Source of the DNA: an uncultured Eubacteriales bacterium | GTDB taxonomy: Bacteria; Bacillota; Clostridia; Christensenellales; UBA1242 | Assembly: GCA_902796285.1 (NCBI GenBank) | Contig: CADBOH010000026.1 | Coordinates: forward strand, 1 to 13,722 | Length of the DNA stretch: 13,722 nucleotides | Direction of reading: 5' to 3' | Shown here: piece by piece, positions 4,479 to 13,700 of the stretch | Layout: each line of letters opens with the position of its first letter | Numbering within the stretch: position 1 is the stretch's first letter | Notes under the pieces: model-generated | Seen by the model: the letters and a program-made list of their open reading frames with translations, nothing else | Told to the model about the DNA's origin: nothing | The model's database searches: none | Program-made: the position numbers and the translations under genes

Positions 4479-4566
4479 GCAAGAGTGGCGGAATGGCAGA
4501 CGCGCAGGTTTCAGATGCCTGTGGTGGTTAAACATCGTGTGGGTTCAAATCCCATCTCTTGCACCA
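4479..4566 (+). tRNA. tRNA-Leu (anticodon CAG)
   Basis: Acceptor GCAAGAG (4479-4485) pairs with CTCTTGC (4556-4562), discriminator A, encoded CCA 4564-4566. The anticodon stem CAGGT/GCCTG encloses loop TTCAGAT with CAG at 4512-4514 (codon CUG). A long variable arm (about 4522-4538) marks class II, and the T arm has GGGTTCAAATCCC. No convincing promoter is seen directly upstream; a weak TATAAA lies at 4326-4331. Confidence 0.96.
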
Positions 4567-4608
4567 AATTATTTAAATTGAAAGTGTGATATGATATATG
4601 TAAAACAT

Positions 4609-4637
4609 AGTAGGGATATGGGCCCTACTTTTTATTT
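4609..4637 (+). terminator. Terminator downstream of tRNA-Leu
   Basis: AGTAGGG (4609-4615) and CCCTACT (4623-4629) form a 7-bp stem with a 7-nt loop followed by a T-rich tail. It lies 42 nt beyond the CCA end. Confidence 0.8.
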
Positions 4638-4665
4638 GACTTAATATTGATTTCGGTGTTATACT
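4636..4665 (+). promoter_or_regulatory. Promoter of the S51-NUDIX operon
   Basis: TTGACT (4636-4641), 18-bp spacer, TATACT (4660-4665). It begins inside the T tail of the preceding terminator and gives a leader of about 15 nt with ribosome site AGGGG. Confidence 0.75.
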
Positions 4666-4685
4666 TTTAATAGATAGGGGATAAT

Positions 4686-5417
4686 ATGAAAATCTTTTTA
4701 AATAGTCAGGGCTTTATTTCTATTCGAAAGAAAGGGGAAAAGGTTGGAACAGTAATTGATGAAAAAAATCACTTTTTGCAAAACCTTAAAGATAGTATAA
4801 AAAAGTATGATTTATTTGTTTTAGTTTGCAACAATCCAGATGAATATGAAAGAAATGACAGAAGTGCATTTTTTATTGCTCAGGCCTTTAACAGACAATT
4901 GGCAAAATTTAAAGAAGTGGTTGTTCTTGATGGGAGAAATGAGGATAAGTCAAAAGAGTATCTTTCAAATGCAGACTTTGTTTTTCTCTGTGGCGGGAAG
5001 ATAGAGTGCCAAAATGAGTTTTTAAAAAAGATAGAATTTAAGAAAAATATAAACCAAAATGCTGTTGTTGTTGGAGTTAGTGCAGGGGCAATGAATCTTT
5101 GTGAGTTCGCATACAACTATCCAGAAGACATCACAGAACTAAATAACAAAAAATGGATAAGTGGGCTTGGGTATAGCGACAAAGTGATAATCCCTCACTT
5201 TAAAAGGTGGAAGGGAAACATGTATCACCCAAGGCACTACAATCTTTTAAAAAAATGGTTTTTACCAGATAGTTACGAAAAAGAATTTTTGTGCTTACCT
5301 AACGGGTCATATGTGATGATTGATGAAAGAAAAGAAACACTTTATGGCAAGAGCTATTTAATAAAAAATGGAGCGATGCAAAAGATTTGCGAAAATGAAA
5401 AAAGTTTAAGGAGATAA
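4686..5417 (+). CDS. Peptidase S51-like serine hydrolase (peptidase E-related)
   Basis: The 243-aa cytosolic protein has the class I amidotransferase / peptidase E fold. The strand ADFVFLCGG (96-104) is followed by AVVVGVSAGAMNLC (126-139). Here Ser132 in GxSAGA is the expected nucleophile at the elbow, replacing the Cys of true amidotransferases. His171 in VIIPHF is the likely catalytic His. Family members are about 230-240 aa, so the protein is full length. The known reaction is release of N-terminal Asp from dipeptides (PepE) or cleavage of beta-Asp polymers (cyanophycinase), but this branch is uncharacterised and the substrate is unknown. Start ATG follows AGGGG with a good promoter. Its stop is one base before the NUDIX start and the NUDIX ribosome site lies inside its last codons, so the genes are translationally coupled. 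Confidence 0.85.
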   Translation: MKIFLNSQGFISIRKKGEKVGTVIDEKNHFLQNLKDSIKKYDLFVLVCNNPDEYERNDRSAFFIAQAFNRQLAKFKEVVVLDGRNEDKSKEYLSNADFVFLCGGKIECQNEFLKKIEFKKNINQNAVVVGVSAGAMNLCEFAYNYPEDITELNNKKWISGLGYSDKVIIPHFKRWKGNMYHPRHYNLLKKWFLPDSYEKEFLCLPNGSYVMIDERKETLYGKSYLIKNGAMQKICENEKSLRR

Positions 5418-5418
5418 C

Positions 5419-5919
5419 ATGGGCGTTTTTGAGTGGTTTTGTGGTCCGGTTCCAGAAGGTATGGAAATCAAGCAAGTTTATGGAGTTTTATTTAACAAGG
5501 ATGGACGAACTTTGATTAGGGAAGAAGTCTGTGAAGATAAAAAAGTTTATGGACTCGCGGGCGGAAAACCAGAAAAAATTGATAAAGATATGTTTGATAC
5601 ACTTCGAAGAGAAAGTATTGAAGAAGTGAATACAACGTTAAGTGAGATATACTATCTTGGGTACCAAACGGTAAACGAAGGTAATGGTGTTCCTGTTTAT
5701 GCTCAAGTGCGAATGATTGCCTTGATAGATGAGGTAGGACCTATTGCCCCTGACCCTGATAATGGCAAAACATATGGGCGACTTCTTACCACGCCAAAAA
5801 AGGCTATCAAATATTTGAATTGGAGTGAGGCGGGCTGCCAAATGATAGGGGATGCAGAAAAGCTTGCAAAAATCAAATTTAAATTTAAAAATTCAAATAA
5901 TAAAGATGAATATGTTTAA
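5419..5919 (+). CDS. NUDIX hydrolase family protein
   Basis: 166 aa, initiated at an ATG one base after the preceding stop, with AAGGAG inside the upstream gene. The Nudix helix is seen in GLAGGKPEKIDKDMFDTLRR followed by ESIEEVNTTL. The metal-binding core RExxEE (64-69) is intact, but the box departs from GX5EX7REUXEEXGU. The upstream Glu is replaced (Lys-rich loop, one residue longer) and the Gly after EE is Asn. NUDIX enzymes cleave nucleoside-diphosphate-linked compounds; a house-cleaning or nucleotide-sugar role is possible, but the substrate cannot be read from the sequence. The C-terminal tail is basic and poorly conserved in appearance. Co-expression with a Ser hydrolase suggests a shared metabolic clean-up task, which is inference only. 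Confidence 0.85.
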   Translation: MGVFEWFCGPVPEGMEIKQVYGVLFNKDGRTLIREEVCEDKKVYGLAGGKPEKIDKDMFDTLRRESIEEVNTTLSEIYYLGYQTVNEGNGVPVYAQVRMIALIDEVGPIAPDPDNGKTYGRLLTTPKKAIKYLNWSEAGCQMIGDAEKLAKIKFKFKNSNNKDEYV

Positions 5920-5934
5920 AAAATAATAAATAAA

Positions 5935-5967
5935 AAATAGAAGCAGGACGGCTTCTATTTATTTTTT
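5935..5967. terminator. Bidirectional terminator between NUDIX gene and rluA-type gene
   Basis: AAATAGAAGC (5935-5944) and GCTTCTATTT (5951-5960) form a perfect 10-bp stem with a T run to about 5967 on the plus strand and an A-rich run (T-rich on the minus strand) upstream. It serves both converging genes and overlaps the minus-strand stop codon. Confidence 0.85.
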
Positions 5968-6782
5968 TGCCAACTTGGCAAAACCGTGAATTCCCTTTGA
6001 TTTAGGTATTTTAAATTATTTTTGAAATTATTAAATTTTAAATAATAACAATGTAATTTTTGAGTTTTTTCTTTAAATTTTTTATTTGTTTCATTTTTTC
6101 CATATTTTCCATCACCAATTATTGGATGATTTAAATATGCAAGGCTTGCTCTAATTTGGTGTGTTTTGCCGGTAATAAGTTCACATTCTACAATACTTGA
6201 ACTTGGGTTTGATTTTATTGTATTAAAAATTGTTTTGATTTTAACTGACTTTTTTGTTGGTTTTTCATATATTTTAACTTGACTTTTTTGCTCGTCCTTT
6301 TCAAGATATGCCATCATAAGATAGTTTTTGTAATTTGTTGGCCCAACAACCTCGGCAAGATATTTTTTTATTACATCATGATTTTTAAATGCCGCATTAA
6401 GTTCTTCCTGCGATGTTTTATTTTTTGCAAGTATGGTTAGCCCAGTAGTATTGCGATCTAATCTATGCACAGCGAGAGCTTTGAGTTTTGAACACAAACT
6501 ATTTTCGCCCTCAATCTCAATCCCAGTAGGTTTGTTTACAATTAAGATGTTTTCATCTTCAAACACAATTTCAATGTTTTGCGCGGTTAAAGCATTGTTA
6601 TCATAAAACACAGTGATTTCATCCCCAGCGTCAACCATAACATTGTCTTTTACTTTTACTTCCTCAATCCTAACATCTTTGTTTCTTAATAGTTTACTTG
6701 CATAGGCATATGAAAATCCTTTGCCAGTTAAGATGTTTAAAAGTTTATCTTTTTTTTCTGCCTTAAAAATCAATTTTTCCAT
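5955..6782 (-). CDS. RluA-family 23S rRNA pseudouridine synthase with S4 domain
   Basis: The 275-aa protein isomerises uridine to pseudouridine in structured RNA, in this family mostly 23S rRNA (RluC/RluD type). The N-terminal S4 RNA-binding domain spans about residues 13-60 (KLLNILTG...ASKLLRNKDVRIE...VMVDAGDEITVF). The catalytic domain follows: ILIVNKPTGIEIEG (79-92), VHRLDRNTTGL (105-115) with catalytic Asp109, ELITGKTHQIRASLA (201-215) and HPIIGDGKYG (219-228). Length is a little below the usual 290-320 aa. No ribosome binding site precedes the ATG at 6782; a TAAAAT box ends 6 nt before it, so the mRNA may be leaderless. It converges with the NUDIX gene and diverges from yabP. The S4-containing neighbour of yabP in Bacillus (yabO) is a different, much smaller protein. 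Which uridine is modified is not decidable. Confidence 0.92.
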   Translation of the reverse strand: MEKLIFKAEKKDKLLNILTGKGFSYAYASKLLRNKDVRIEEVKVKDNVMVDAGDEITVFYDNNALTAQNIEIVFEDENILIVNKPTGIEIEGENSLCSKLKALAVHRLDRNTTGLTILAKNKTSQEELNAAFKNHDVIKKYLAEVVGPTNYKNYLMMAYLEKDEQKSQVKIYEKPTKKSVKIKTIFNTIKSNPSSSIVECELITGKTHQIRASLAYLNHPIIGDGKYGKNETNKKFKEKTQKLHCYYLKFNNFKNNLKYLNQREFTVLPSWQKNK

Positions 6783-6788
6783 GAAAGT

Positions 6789-6817
6789 ATTTTACAACAT
6801 TTTCAAAAATTTTTCTA
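6789..6817 (-). promoter_or_regulatory. Possible promoter giving a leaderless rluA-type mRNA
   Basis: On the minus strand TAGAAA (6817-6812), 17-bp spacer and TAAAAT (6794-6789) lie so close to the ATG at 6782 that transcription would start at or next to the start codon. This agrees with the absence of a Shine-Dalgarno sequence. Confidence 0.4.
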
Positions 6818-6863
6818 TCATTTTTTGTTTGTTTTTTGAATATAGTTACACAAGAGGTGATTT

Positions 6864-7115
6864 ATGAATAATATTCTGCACATGGAAGGTGAAATGTTAA
6901 GGATAAAGGGGGCTACAAAAGTAATTTCTTCAACTCAGTCACAGGCTGCTGTTGAAACTAAGGAGTGCCTCATTGTTGTAAGCGGAAGCGAAATTGAGGT
7001 AAAAAGACTAAACTTGGATGAAGAAGATATTGAACTTAAAGGAAAGTTTTCTTCAATTAAGTTTTCACCGCTAGGTGCAAAAAAACAACCACTCTTAAAG
7101 AGAATTTTTAAATAG
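6864..7115 (+). CDS. yabP: Sporulation protein YabP (YabP/YqfC family)
   Basis: An 83-aa soluble protein with the compact beta-rich YabP/YqfC pattern: an N-terminal strand MEGEMLRIKGATKVISST, then ECLIVVSGSEIEVKRLNLDEEDIELKG (about residues 34-60), which carries the family signature hhVxGxxhxVxxLNLxxxxhxhxG, and a short strand SSIKFSP. Family length is about 85-100 aa, so it is complete. The start ATG follows AGAGGTG. YabP is made in the mother cell under sigma-E in Bacillus and is linked to cortex formation. It is followed after 8 bp by yabQ, the conserved order. No convincing sigma-E or sigma-A promoter is visible in the 80-bp divergent region, though TATAGT (6841-6846) could be a -10. Confidence 0.88.
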   Translation: MNNILHMEGEMLRIKGATKVISSTQSQAAVETKECLIVVSGSEIEVKRLNLDEEDIELKGKFSSIKFSPLGAKKQPLLKRIFK

Positions 7116-7123
7116 AGGGTTAC

Positions 7124-7471
7124 ATGCTTTATCCAACCGCAAATCAATCACTAATGATTTTTTTGATTTTTATTTCTGGCGTGATATCGGGGGTTTTATT
7201 TGACCTTGCAAAGATGTTAACTTTCTTGTCGGGCAAAGATAAAGCCTCTAAAAATATATTTGAGTTTTTTGCCACAATACTTTCGTTTGCGATATTGTTT
7301 ACTATAAATTTAAAATTTAATTATGGGCAGTTTCGATTATATGTTATAGCCATCTTTTTAGCGAGTTTGTTTGTTGAACAATTTTTATTTAAAGTTTTGT
7401 GGACAAAAGTGATAAAAAAGTGTTATAATAACTTTGTAGAAAGATGGAAAAAGAAAGGAAAAACAAAATGA
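7124..7471 (+). CDS. yabQ: Spore cortex biosynthesis protein YabQ
   Basis: 115 aa with at least three hydrophobic helices (about residues 9-31, 44-61 and 70-92) and a basic C-terminal tail. The N-terminal part SLMIFLIFISGVISGVLFDL, with a small-residue-rich first helix followed by FDLAK, is typical of YabQ. In Bacillus subtilis YabQ is a sigma-E-dependent membrane protein of the outer forespore membrane needed for spore cortex. Ribosome site GAGGG lies just before the ATG, 8 bp after yabP. The stop codon overlaps the start of the next gene in an ATGA arrangement, so the three genes form one transcript. The length is at the short end for the family. Confidence 0.85.
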   Translation: MLYPTANQSLMIFLIFISGVISGVLFDLAKMLTFLSGKDKASKNIFEFFATILSFAILFTINLKFNYGQFRLYVIAIFLASLFVEQFLFKVLWTKVIKKCYNNFVERWKKKGKTK

Positions 7472-7626
7472 TGAATATCCTTTTGTGGGCGGGTCTTGGC
7501 GCGCTTATCCTTTTTGTTGTGATTACTGCAATTGTTTTAAATTTTAAAAACAAAGAAAAAGATGAACTAAATCAAAAAAATGACATTGTCAAACCATCGC
7601 AAAGCATTATTAGAATAATTGATTAA
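7468..7626 (+). CDS. Small membrane protein in the divIC position
   Basis: The likely start is the ATG at 7468, 8 nt after AAAGGA and overlapping the yabQ stop (ATGA), giving 52 aa; an in-frame ATG at 7444 lacks such a site, and 7471 is a close alternative. A single membrane helix (about residues 4-24, LLWAGLGALILFVVITAIVL) is followed by a short charged region and a C-terminus QSIIRIID. In Bacillota the gene after yabQ is commonly divIC, a septum protein of about 100-125 aa with one helix and a coiled coil. This product has the helix but practically no coiled coil, so it is either a different small protein or a severely shortened relative. No in-frame continuation exists: a strong terminator begins at the stop. 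Confidence 0.7.
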   Translation: MMNILLWAGLGALILFVVITAIVLNFKNKEKDELNQKNDIVKPSQSIIRIID

Positions 7627-7659
7627 AAGCTGAAAAACCTTTCAGCTTTTTTTGTTTTT
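7626..7659 (+). terminator. Terminator of the yabP operon
   Basis: AAAGCTGAAA (7626-7635) and TTTCAGCTTT (7640-7649) form a perfect 10-bp stem with loop AACC and a T-rich tail. It starts at the last base of the stop codon. Confidence 0.92.
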
Positions 7660-7688
7660 GTTTAGGTGAGCGGTCTACAAAAGTAAAA

Positions 7689-7711
7689 TTAATATTAAAT
7701 AATAATATTAA
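7689..7711. repeat. 9-bp inverted repeat upstream of the giant lipoprotein gene
   Basis: TTAATATTA (7689-7697) and TAATATTAA (7703-7711) are exact inverted copies 5 bp apart, 16 bp before the weak -35 element. This may be a regulator site, but composition alone could produce it. Confidence 0.35.
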
Positions 7712-7726
7712 AGACCTTAAAATCGT

Positions 7727-7756
7727 TTGGTGAGTCGGTTAAAAAAATGTTATTAT
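7727..7756 (+). promoter_or_regulatory. Weak promoter candidate for the giant lipoprotein gene
   Basis: TTGGTG (7727-7732), 18-bp spacer, TATTAT (7751-7756). The -35 matches only half of the consensus. The terminator at 7626-7659 isolates this gene from the yabP operon, so a promoter must lie in this region. Confidence 0.4.
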
Positions 7757-7782
7757 GTAGATAATAATGGATGAGGTAAAAC

Positions 7783-10700
7783 ATGAAAAAGAAAATTATT
7801 ATCGGTTTAGTTTTTTCAGCAGTTGCCATGGCGGGATTTGCAGGATGTAAAAATAATTCCACCATTAAAGCAAATTTTGATGAAAATGAATACATATTTT
7901 CTGTTAACCAGCAGGTTAACTTTTATGATAATTTAACAGCGCAGGGTGTCAAAAAATCAGACATCTCTTTTGTCTCATCAAATGAAGATGTTTTGGCTTT
8001 AACTGAAAATGGATTTTTAGCAAAAGCATCTGGTGAAACTTATCTTCTTGCAAAATACAAAAATTCTACACTTGCATCCGTTAAAGTTGTTGTTCGATAT
8101 AAGTTTGCCTCACCAAAAAACTTTATCATCAATCAAGAAAATGGCGTGTTAACATGGGATAATTCATATGCAGTAATCGGCGGTGAGAAGGAATACGCGA
8201 CTGACTATAAGATTGCGATAATGGATATTGCAGATGGCGACACTGATAAAGAATATGAATATCAGGATGTTGAAGGCAATAGTTTTAAATTTGAACAGGC
8301 TGGCAGCTACCGTGTAAATGTTGTAGCTAAGAGCAATTCAAAATATATTGAAGACTCACTTGCAAGCGATAGTTACGATGCCTTTTATAATGCAATGGGG
8401 TTAGTGCAAAACTTACGCCTTACTTATGAAAGTGGTTTAAATGGAGATGCAACTTTTACTTGGGATAGCAAAGATAATGCTACATATGATGTTTATATCA
8501 ATGACATTAAGGTGGTTGAAGATAGCAGTGAAAATACTTTTACAACTGATTTTTCTTCATACACAAGCCAGAGTCAAGTCAAACTTGAAATTGATGCCAA
8601 AGATCAATTAAATCAAACTTCACATACTAGAAGCAAGTTCTTTATTTCAAAATTTGCTGCACCAAATGTAAAATACAATTTCAGTACTGGTGATGGGTTT
8701 TTGTCATGGGATAACAATTCACCATTTGGTTATACAATTTATCCTCAAGGCGATACAGGTCATTATGACTATGAAATCTTAAATGGATTTGATAATGGGT
8801 TGCATGAATTAACTTTTGTTGCAAATGGCGGACAGAATGAAGAAGGCTTTTTCTTAACTAGTGATCCATCTCAAAGCATCACAGTAGCAAAACTGGCAAC
8901 CCCAAACGTTAATATAACTTTTGCAGAAGGCAAGGCAATACTTGGTTTTGCAAATGATGAATACATAAAACGTTATAAAATTTCATACGCGGGCGGAGGA
9001 ACTCGAGTTGTAAATGTTTCTGGCGGTATGGATTATGAATTAAACTTATCAAACTTAGTTGCCGGACAATATACCTTCTACATCTGCGCGCTTCCAACAA
9101 TTTCTGGAGGAGCAGTTACGCCATACACAATTGGTGATTTGTCTACAACAAACGTTATTAACTCTGATGATTTTGCATTTAACTTTTATGTATTAGAAGA
9201 AATTGAAAACCTTACTCACGGGTTTGATAACCTTGGCAATTCAGTGATATCTTTTGATAGTATCCCAAATGCAAACAAGTATAATGTTACTGTAAACGGA
9301 GAAAGTTTGGCTATTGACAATGAAAATGCACATACGGAAAATGGACGTACAAGCATTACATTGCCAAAAGCACTAAAAGATATCCAGCCAACAAATAACA
9401 AATATGAGATAACCGTTGAGGCATATAGAAATGAAGGAGATTCAACTCACTCAGTTGCCACAAAGACACTTGAAATTCTTCCAGTATCAACTGGTGGAGA
9501 ATACAATAATGGCGAACTTGCTTGGTTGAACGATAACAATTTTGCAGAGTATAACTATGCAATCTTTTCCACAAACAATCTGTTTGAAGAGCAAAGCAAA
9601 ATAGATGAGGGAACAACAGGTGAAAAATTTGTTGCAAAGAATTTGGAAATTGGATATTACACATTAAAGGTTATTACAAAGTCTAACAATTACGACAAGT
9701 ATTTGGATTCAAACTATTACGATGAAGAAAACATTTTGGTAAAAAATCTTAAAGTTACAACAAAACTTGACGAGCCGAATGTTGTTTTAAAAGAAAATAA
9801 TGGGCAATATACTTTGGAAATTGACAAGGTGGAATATGCCGAAAAGTATAAAGTATTTATTGATGATACTGTACTGACACCATCAATTGTAACTGATCAA
9901 ACTTTGCAAAAAATTGTTTATCCAATTAATGCAAATTTGTTTGGCACAGTTAAAACTTATACTGTTAAAATCGTTGCATCAGTTGTAAATCGCGATAGCA
10001 GTTTGTATCTTGATTCTAATGAAAAAGTGCTTTTTGTTACAAAATTGCCTGCACCAGAATATGCATTTGAAAACATTTATGATACAAAGGGCTTAAAAAT
10101 AGAAGAAAGATTGTCATCAACAAAAGATGTAAATGCAAATGCCGTTTACATTGATGGAGCGTTAATGCTAAACGAACAATTTAATGTTAAGGATTTGGAT
10201 TTAGCATTTAACATTTCGCTTGTCAACAAAGCTAGAGAGCATGAGGAAGATGAATATTTTATTGATAGCACATCGCTAAACATTAATTGTGTTAGGGTTG
10301 CTTCGCCAACAGACATTTCATTTTTGGATGGATATATTTCATTTGTAAGTGCTGATCACAACAATATTGATGAATATTATTTGACAATAAATCTTGTTCG
10401 TGATTATGGGGCTTACAAGGCTGGATGCACCATTTTAAAGGATGAATTTGTAGTTCAAGATGGAAGAGTATACATCAATTATGCAACAATGTTAAATCAT
10501 TTTAGCGATGAGGATTTCGTTGCGGCATTAGTGGATGCAAACAAGGCTGAAATTACAGTCGCTGCATCATTTATGGATGGTTCTAAAACGGCTGAAAATG
10601 GAGAGGGAGAAATTTTAAATTATCTTCCTTCTAAAGAAAGTGCTACACTTTCTGTGGAAAAACTGGTTGCACCAGAAATTAGTTTTGATAAAGATACACA

Positions 10701-13700
10701 AGTTTTGAGCTGGCAAACTTACGGCCAATATGGTGAAAACAATAATATAACATTCTCAATTTTTGTGAATGACGTTAAGGTTAAATCAAATTATGTGGCT
10801 ACAAGTATCAACCTTAGCACCCTTGCTTTGTCAGAAAATGAGTTGCTTGGGGGAGTAACTATTAAAGTAGAGGCAAACAACTCAAAATATATTACATCCG
10901 ATAAGTCAAACCCAATAGATATAACAAAACTTTCAAGAGTAGACGGAATTAGAATATCAAAACTTGCAAACAACTGGCAGGCAAGTGTTGACATTGCTCA
11001 ACCTGGCGTGCAAGCACTTGAAGTTAATGGCAGTTTAATTAATGTTGATTCCTCAGTTGCGACTTTTGAACTTGATAACTCACAAACAAGTTATAGCCTT
11101 CAATTTATATCAAAGAAGGTTGGTGATAGATACTACATCAATTCAACTGTTACAAATGTGCAAATGGTGGATTTGTCAACATTATCATTTGAGGCTTCAC
11201 TTAACGACGACGATCAAATTGTTTACAATGATTTAAGCGCAGGTTTTAATGCACAAACAAATCCAATTGTTTATTCAGCGGTTATTAATGATAGTCACGC
11301 GATTACTCTGGGCGCAGAGCCTCTATCTTTGCAAGAGATAGAAGAACAAATTGGTGTTACGCTTGATGGCTATGTATCAATTAAAGTGATTTCACGAACT
11401 CAGGATTATACAACTATAGTAAACTCTTCTTCGAGAATTTGCTATGGAGAAATAAGTTCAACTATTTCAACTGAAAAATTAGCATCTATTGATGAAGTTA
11501 ATGTTCAGGCTATGTATGACACAAATTTAACTACACAACTAGACCAAAAATCAAATGCGTATGCATTTATGAGTTGGAGAAATGCTTGGGGTAGTACATC
11601 AAACCTTAGGTTTAGTATTCAAATAAATGACAATGCTCCATTTGAAGTTACTGCTGGGGATGTTGCAGAGAATTATAGTTTTGCTTTTGGTGGTAGTGAT
11701 GCAGAGTTAACTATTAAAAAAGATTTGCTTACCGAGGATGAAAATGTTGTAAAGATTATTGCTAAAAGATCGCAGATGATTAATTCTGAAGAATTTGTAA
11801 CAACAATTCAAAGATGTATTTTTACAACAGAAGCTGTCAGCACTCAAGTAAGTGGCAATGGGATTTTGACAATTACAAGTGATTACAACTACGACTATGT
11901 TGTTCAAGTTGCAATCAATGGGGTTTCAACAGAAACAGTAGTCACTGGCAATCAATTAGATCTTATGCAAAGTGGGTTTTTAGGCGATAAATATGGCCAG
12001 TATACTATAAAAATAATTCCATTTGACCCGGCAGGGGAAATTTTGCCATCACTTCAATATCGTCAAATAACCGGTGAAAAGATACAGGGTATTGAGAGCG
12101 CTTTAATTGATGAACTTGGCAGAGTTGAACTTAAAATCTATGGCGCAGATGACAACAATCTTGAATGGATTGTTCGCGCAGAAAATATTACAAAATCATT
12201 TAATCCAACAAAAGATGGGGATGCTTTCTATATTTCACTAATCGATATCGTAAATCTGTTTAAAAGCGATATTCAACTTCTGTCACAGAATTATACTTTT
12301 GAATTTAATGTTAGAAAAGCAAATTCTGTTTATGGTGACTGGAAGAATGTTGAATTTGCATACAATACTACCGAGTCAACAACAATCAATGCTACAGCAC
12401 AATTAAAATCTGGCAAACTTGGGCAAGACTATTTGATTTTTAACAATATTCCGGACACATTGAGTTTTGCAGTAATAATAGTCAATAATGAAACTACAAA
12501 AACAATCTATGTTTCCGCTGATGAAATCAAAGGGTATTGGAAAGAAAATGAAAAAACCTTCACACAGGATATTTCTTCTGGTGATGGCGTGCAAGAATGT
12601 TATGCACTTTCTCTAAACACAATTTTAGCTGATTTTGATAGCGGAGATTTTGCTATCTACTTCTCAAGAATGAGTCAAAATGGAACTACTATTATTCAAT
12701 ACAATCAATGCAAGGTTGAAGTTTATAAGTTTAGTACTGTAAGCGACATAACTATTGATACAAATTTCTTAAAATGGGATTGGCTAGATCAAGAACATAG
12801 CCCAACATCTTATCTTGTTGAGTTTTATATTGAAGATGCCCAAACGCCTTCAATAACAGTTGAATCATTTGTAAAGAGTGTTGATTTGCGTACTGTTGGG
12901 CTGGCAGTTAACACAAATTACAAATTGTCAGTCACTGCAATATCAAGTGAAAACGACAAAGTTTCATCAAACAAGAAACGTCGTGACAATGATTTTAAAA
13001 GATACTCTGTTCTTCCATCAATTGTTTTAAAAGATGGCAAGATAATGTTTGATGAAGATGAACTTCTAACAAATTATGGTGAAAAACTTAATGTTTTTAA
13101 CACAATTGAATTGTACTTGACAGAAATTGAAAAGCCTAATTATGAAGATAGAAGCGAGGAATACAAAACAATATTTGGTGAAAAATCGCTTGCAACTGTG
13201 CTTGGGGACACAATGTCAACATTTACACCATTTTATAGAACGCTATTCTCTTTTGAGAAGGCAGCCGTAAAACTCGAGTTTACAAGAAAAGAAGGTGGGG
13301 CTATAACTTCTCAAAAATATATTGTAACAGTAGCACTTTTCAATTTGATTCCAAAATTAAATATTATAGATAAATTAGTTGATTACGTGGATAGCATTGG
13401 TTCAACTGATCAAGAAGTTGCGCTTAAAAGATTGGCTACAATTTTAAATGTATCAAGCCATGGAGTTGGAAGTGATACATTACTATTAGATGACTTTGGA
13501 GTTAAAATACCATCAGGACAATACATTGTGAAGGCTTATAGGTGCAATGAGTACATCAACACTCCATATGAAACAATTTTAAATACAACAAATGTAGAGT
13601 CTGATGCTATTACATTAAATACAGATTTAGAGCTTACTGCTGCTCCAAACACAACATTCTCAACAAAGGCAAATATTGAAACTGGCAGAAATGAGTATTT

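Noticed and set aside
4269..4535. Minus-strand 88-codon frame across the tRNA-Leu region
   Set aside because: Antisense to an intact tRNA and its fragment; no ribosome site.
7695..12594. Several short minus-strand frames (for example 9356-9664 and 11707-11907) and the plus-strand frame at 11042-11236
   Set aside because: All are shadows within the continuous lipoprotein frame that begins at 7783 and has no stop in the window.
8101..13000. DNA-level tandem repeats in the lipoprotein gene
   Set aside because: The repeats are visible only as protein patterns; nucleotide copies are too diverged to count as DNA repeats, and no CRISPR-like array is present.
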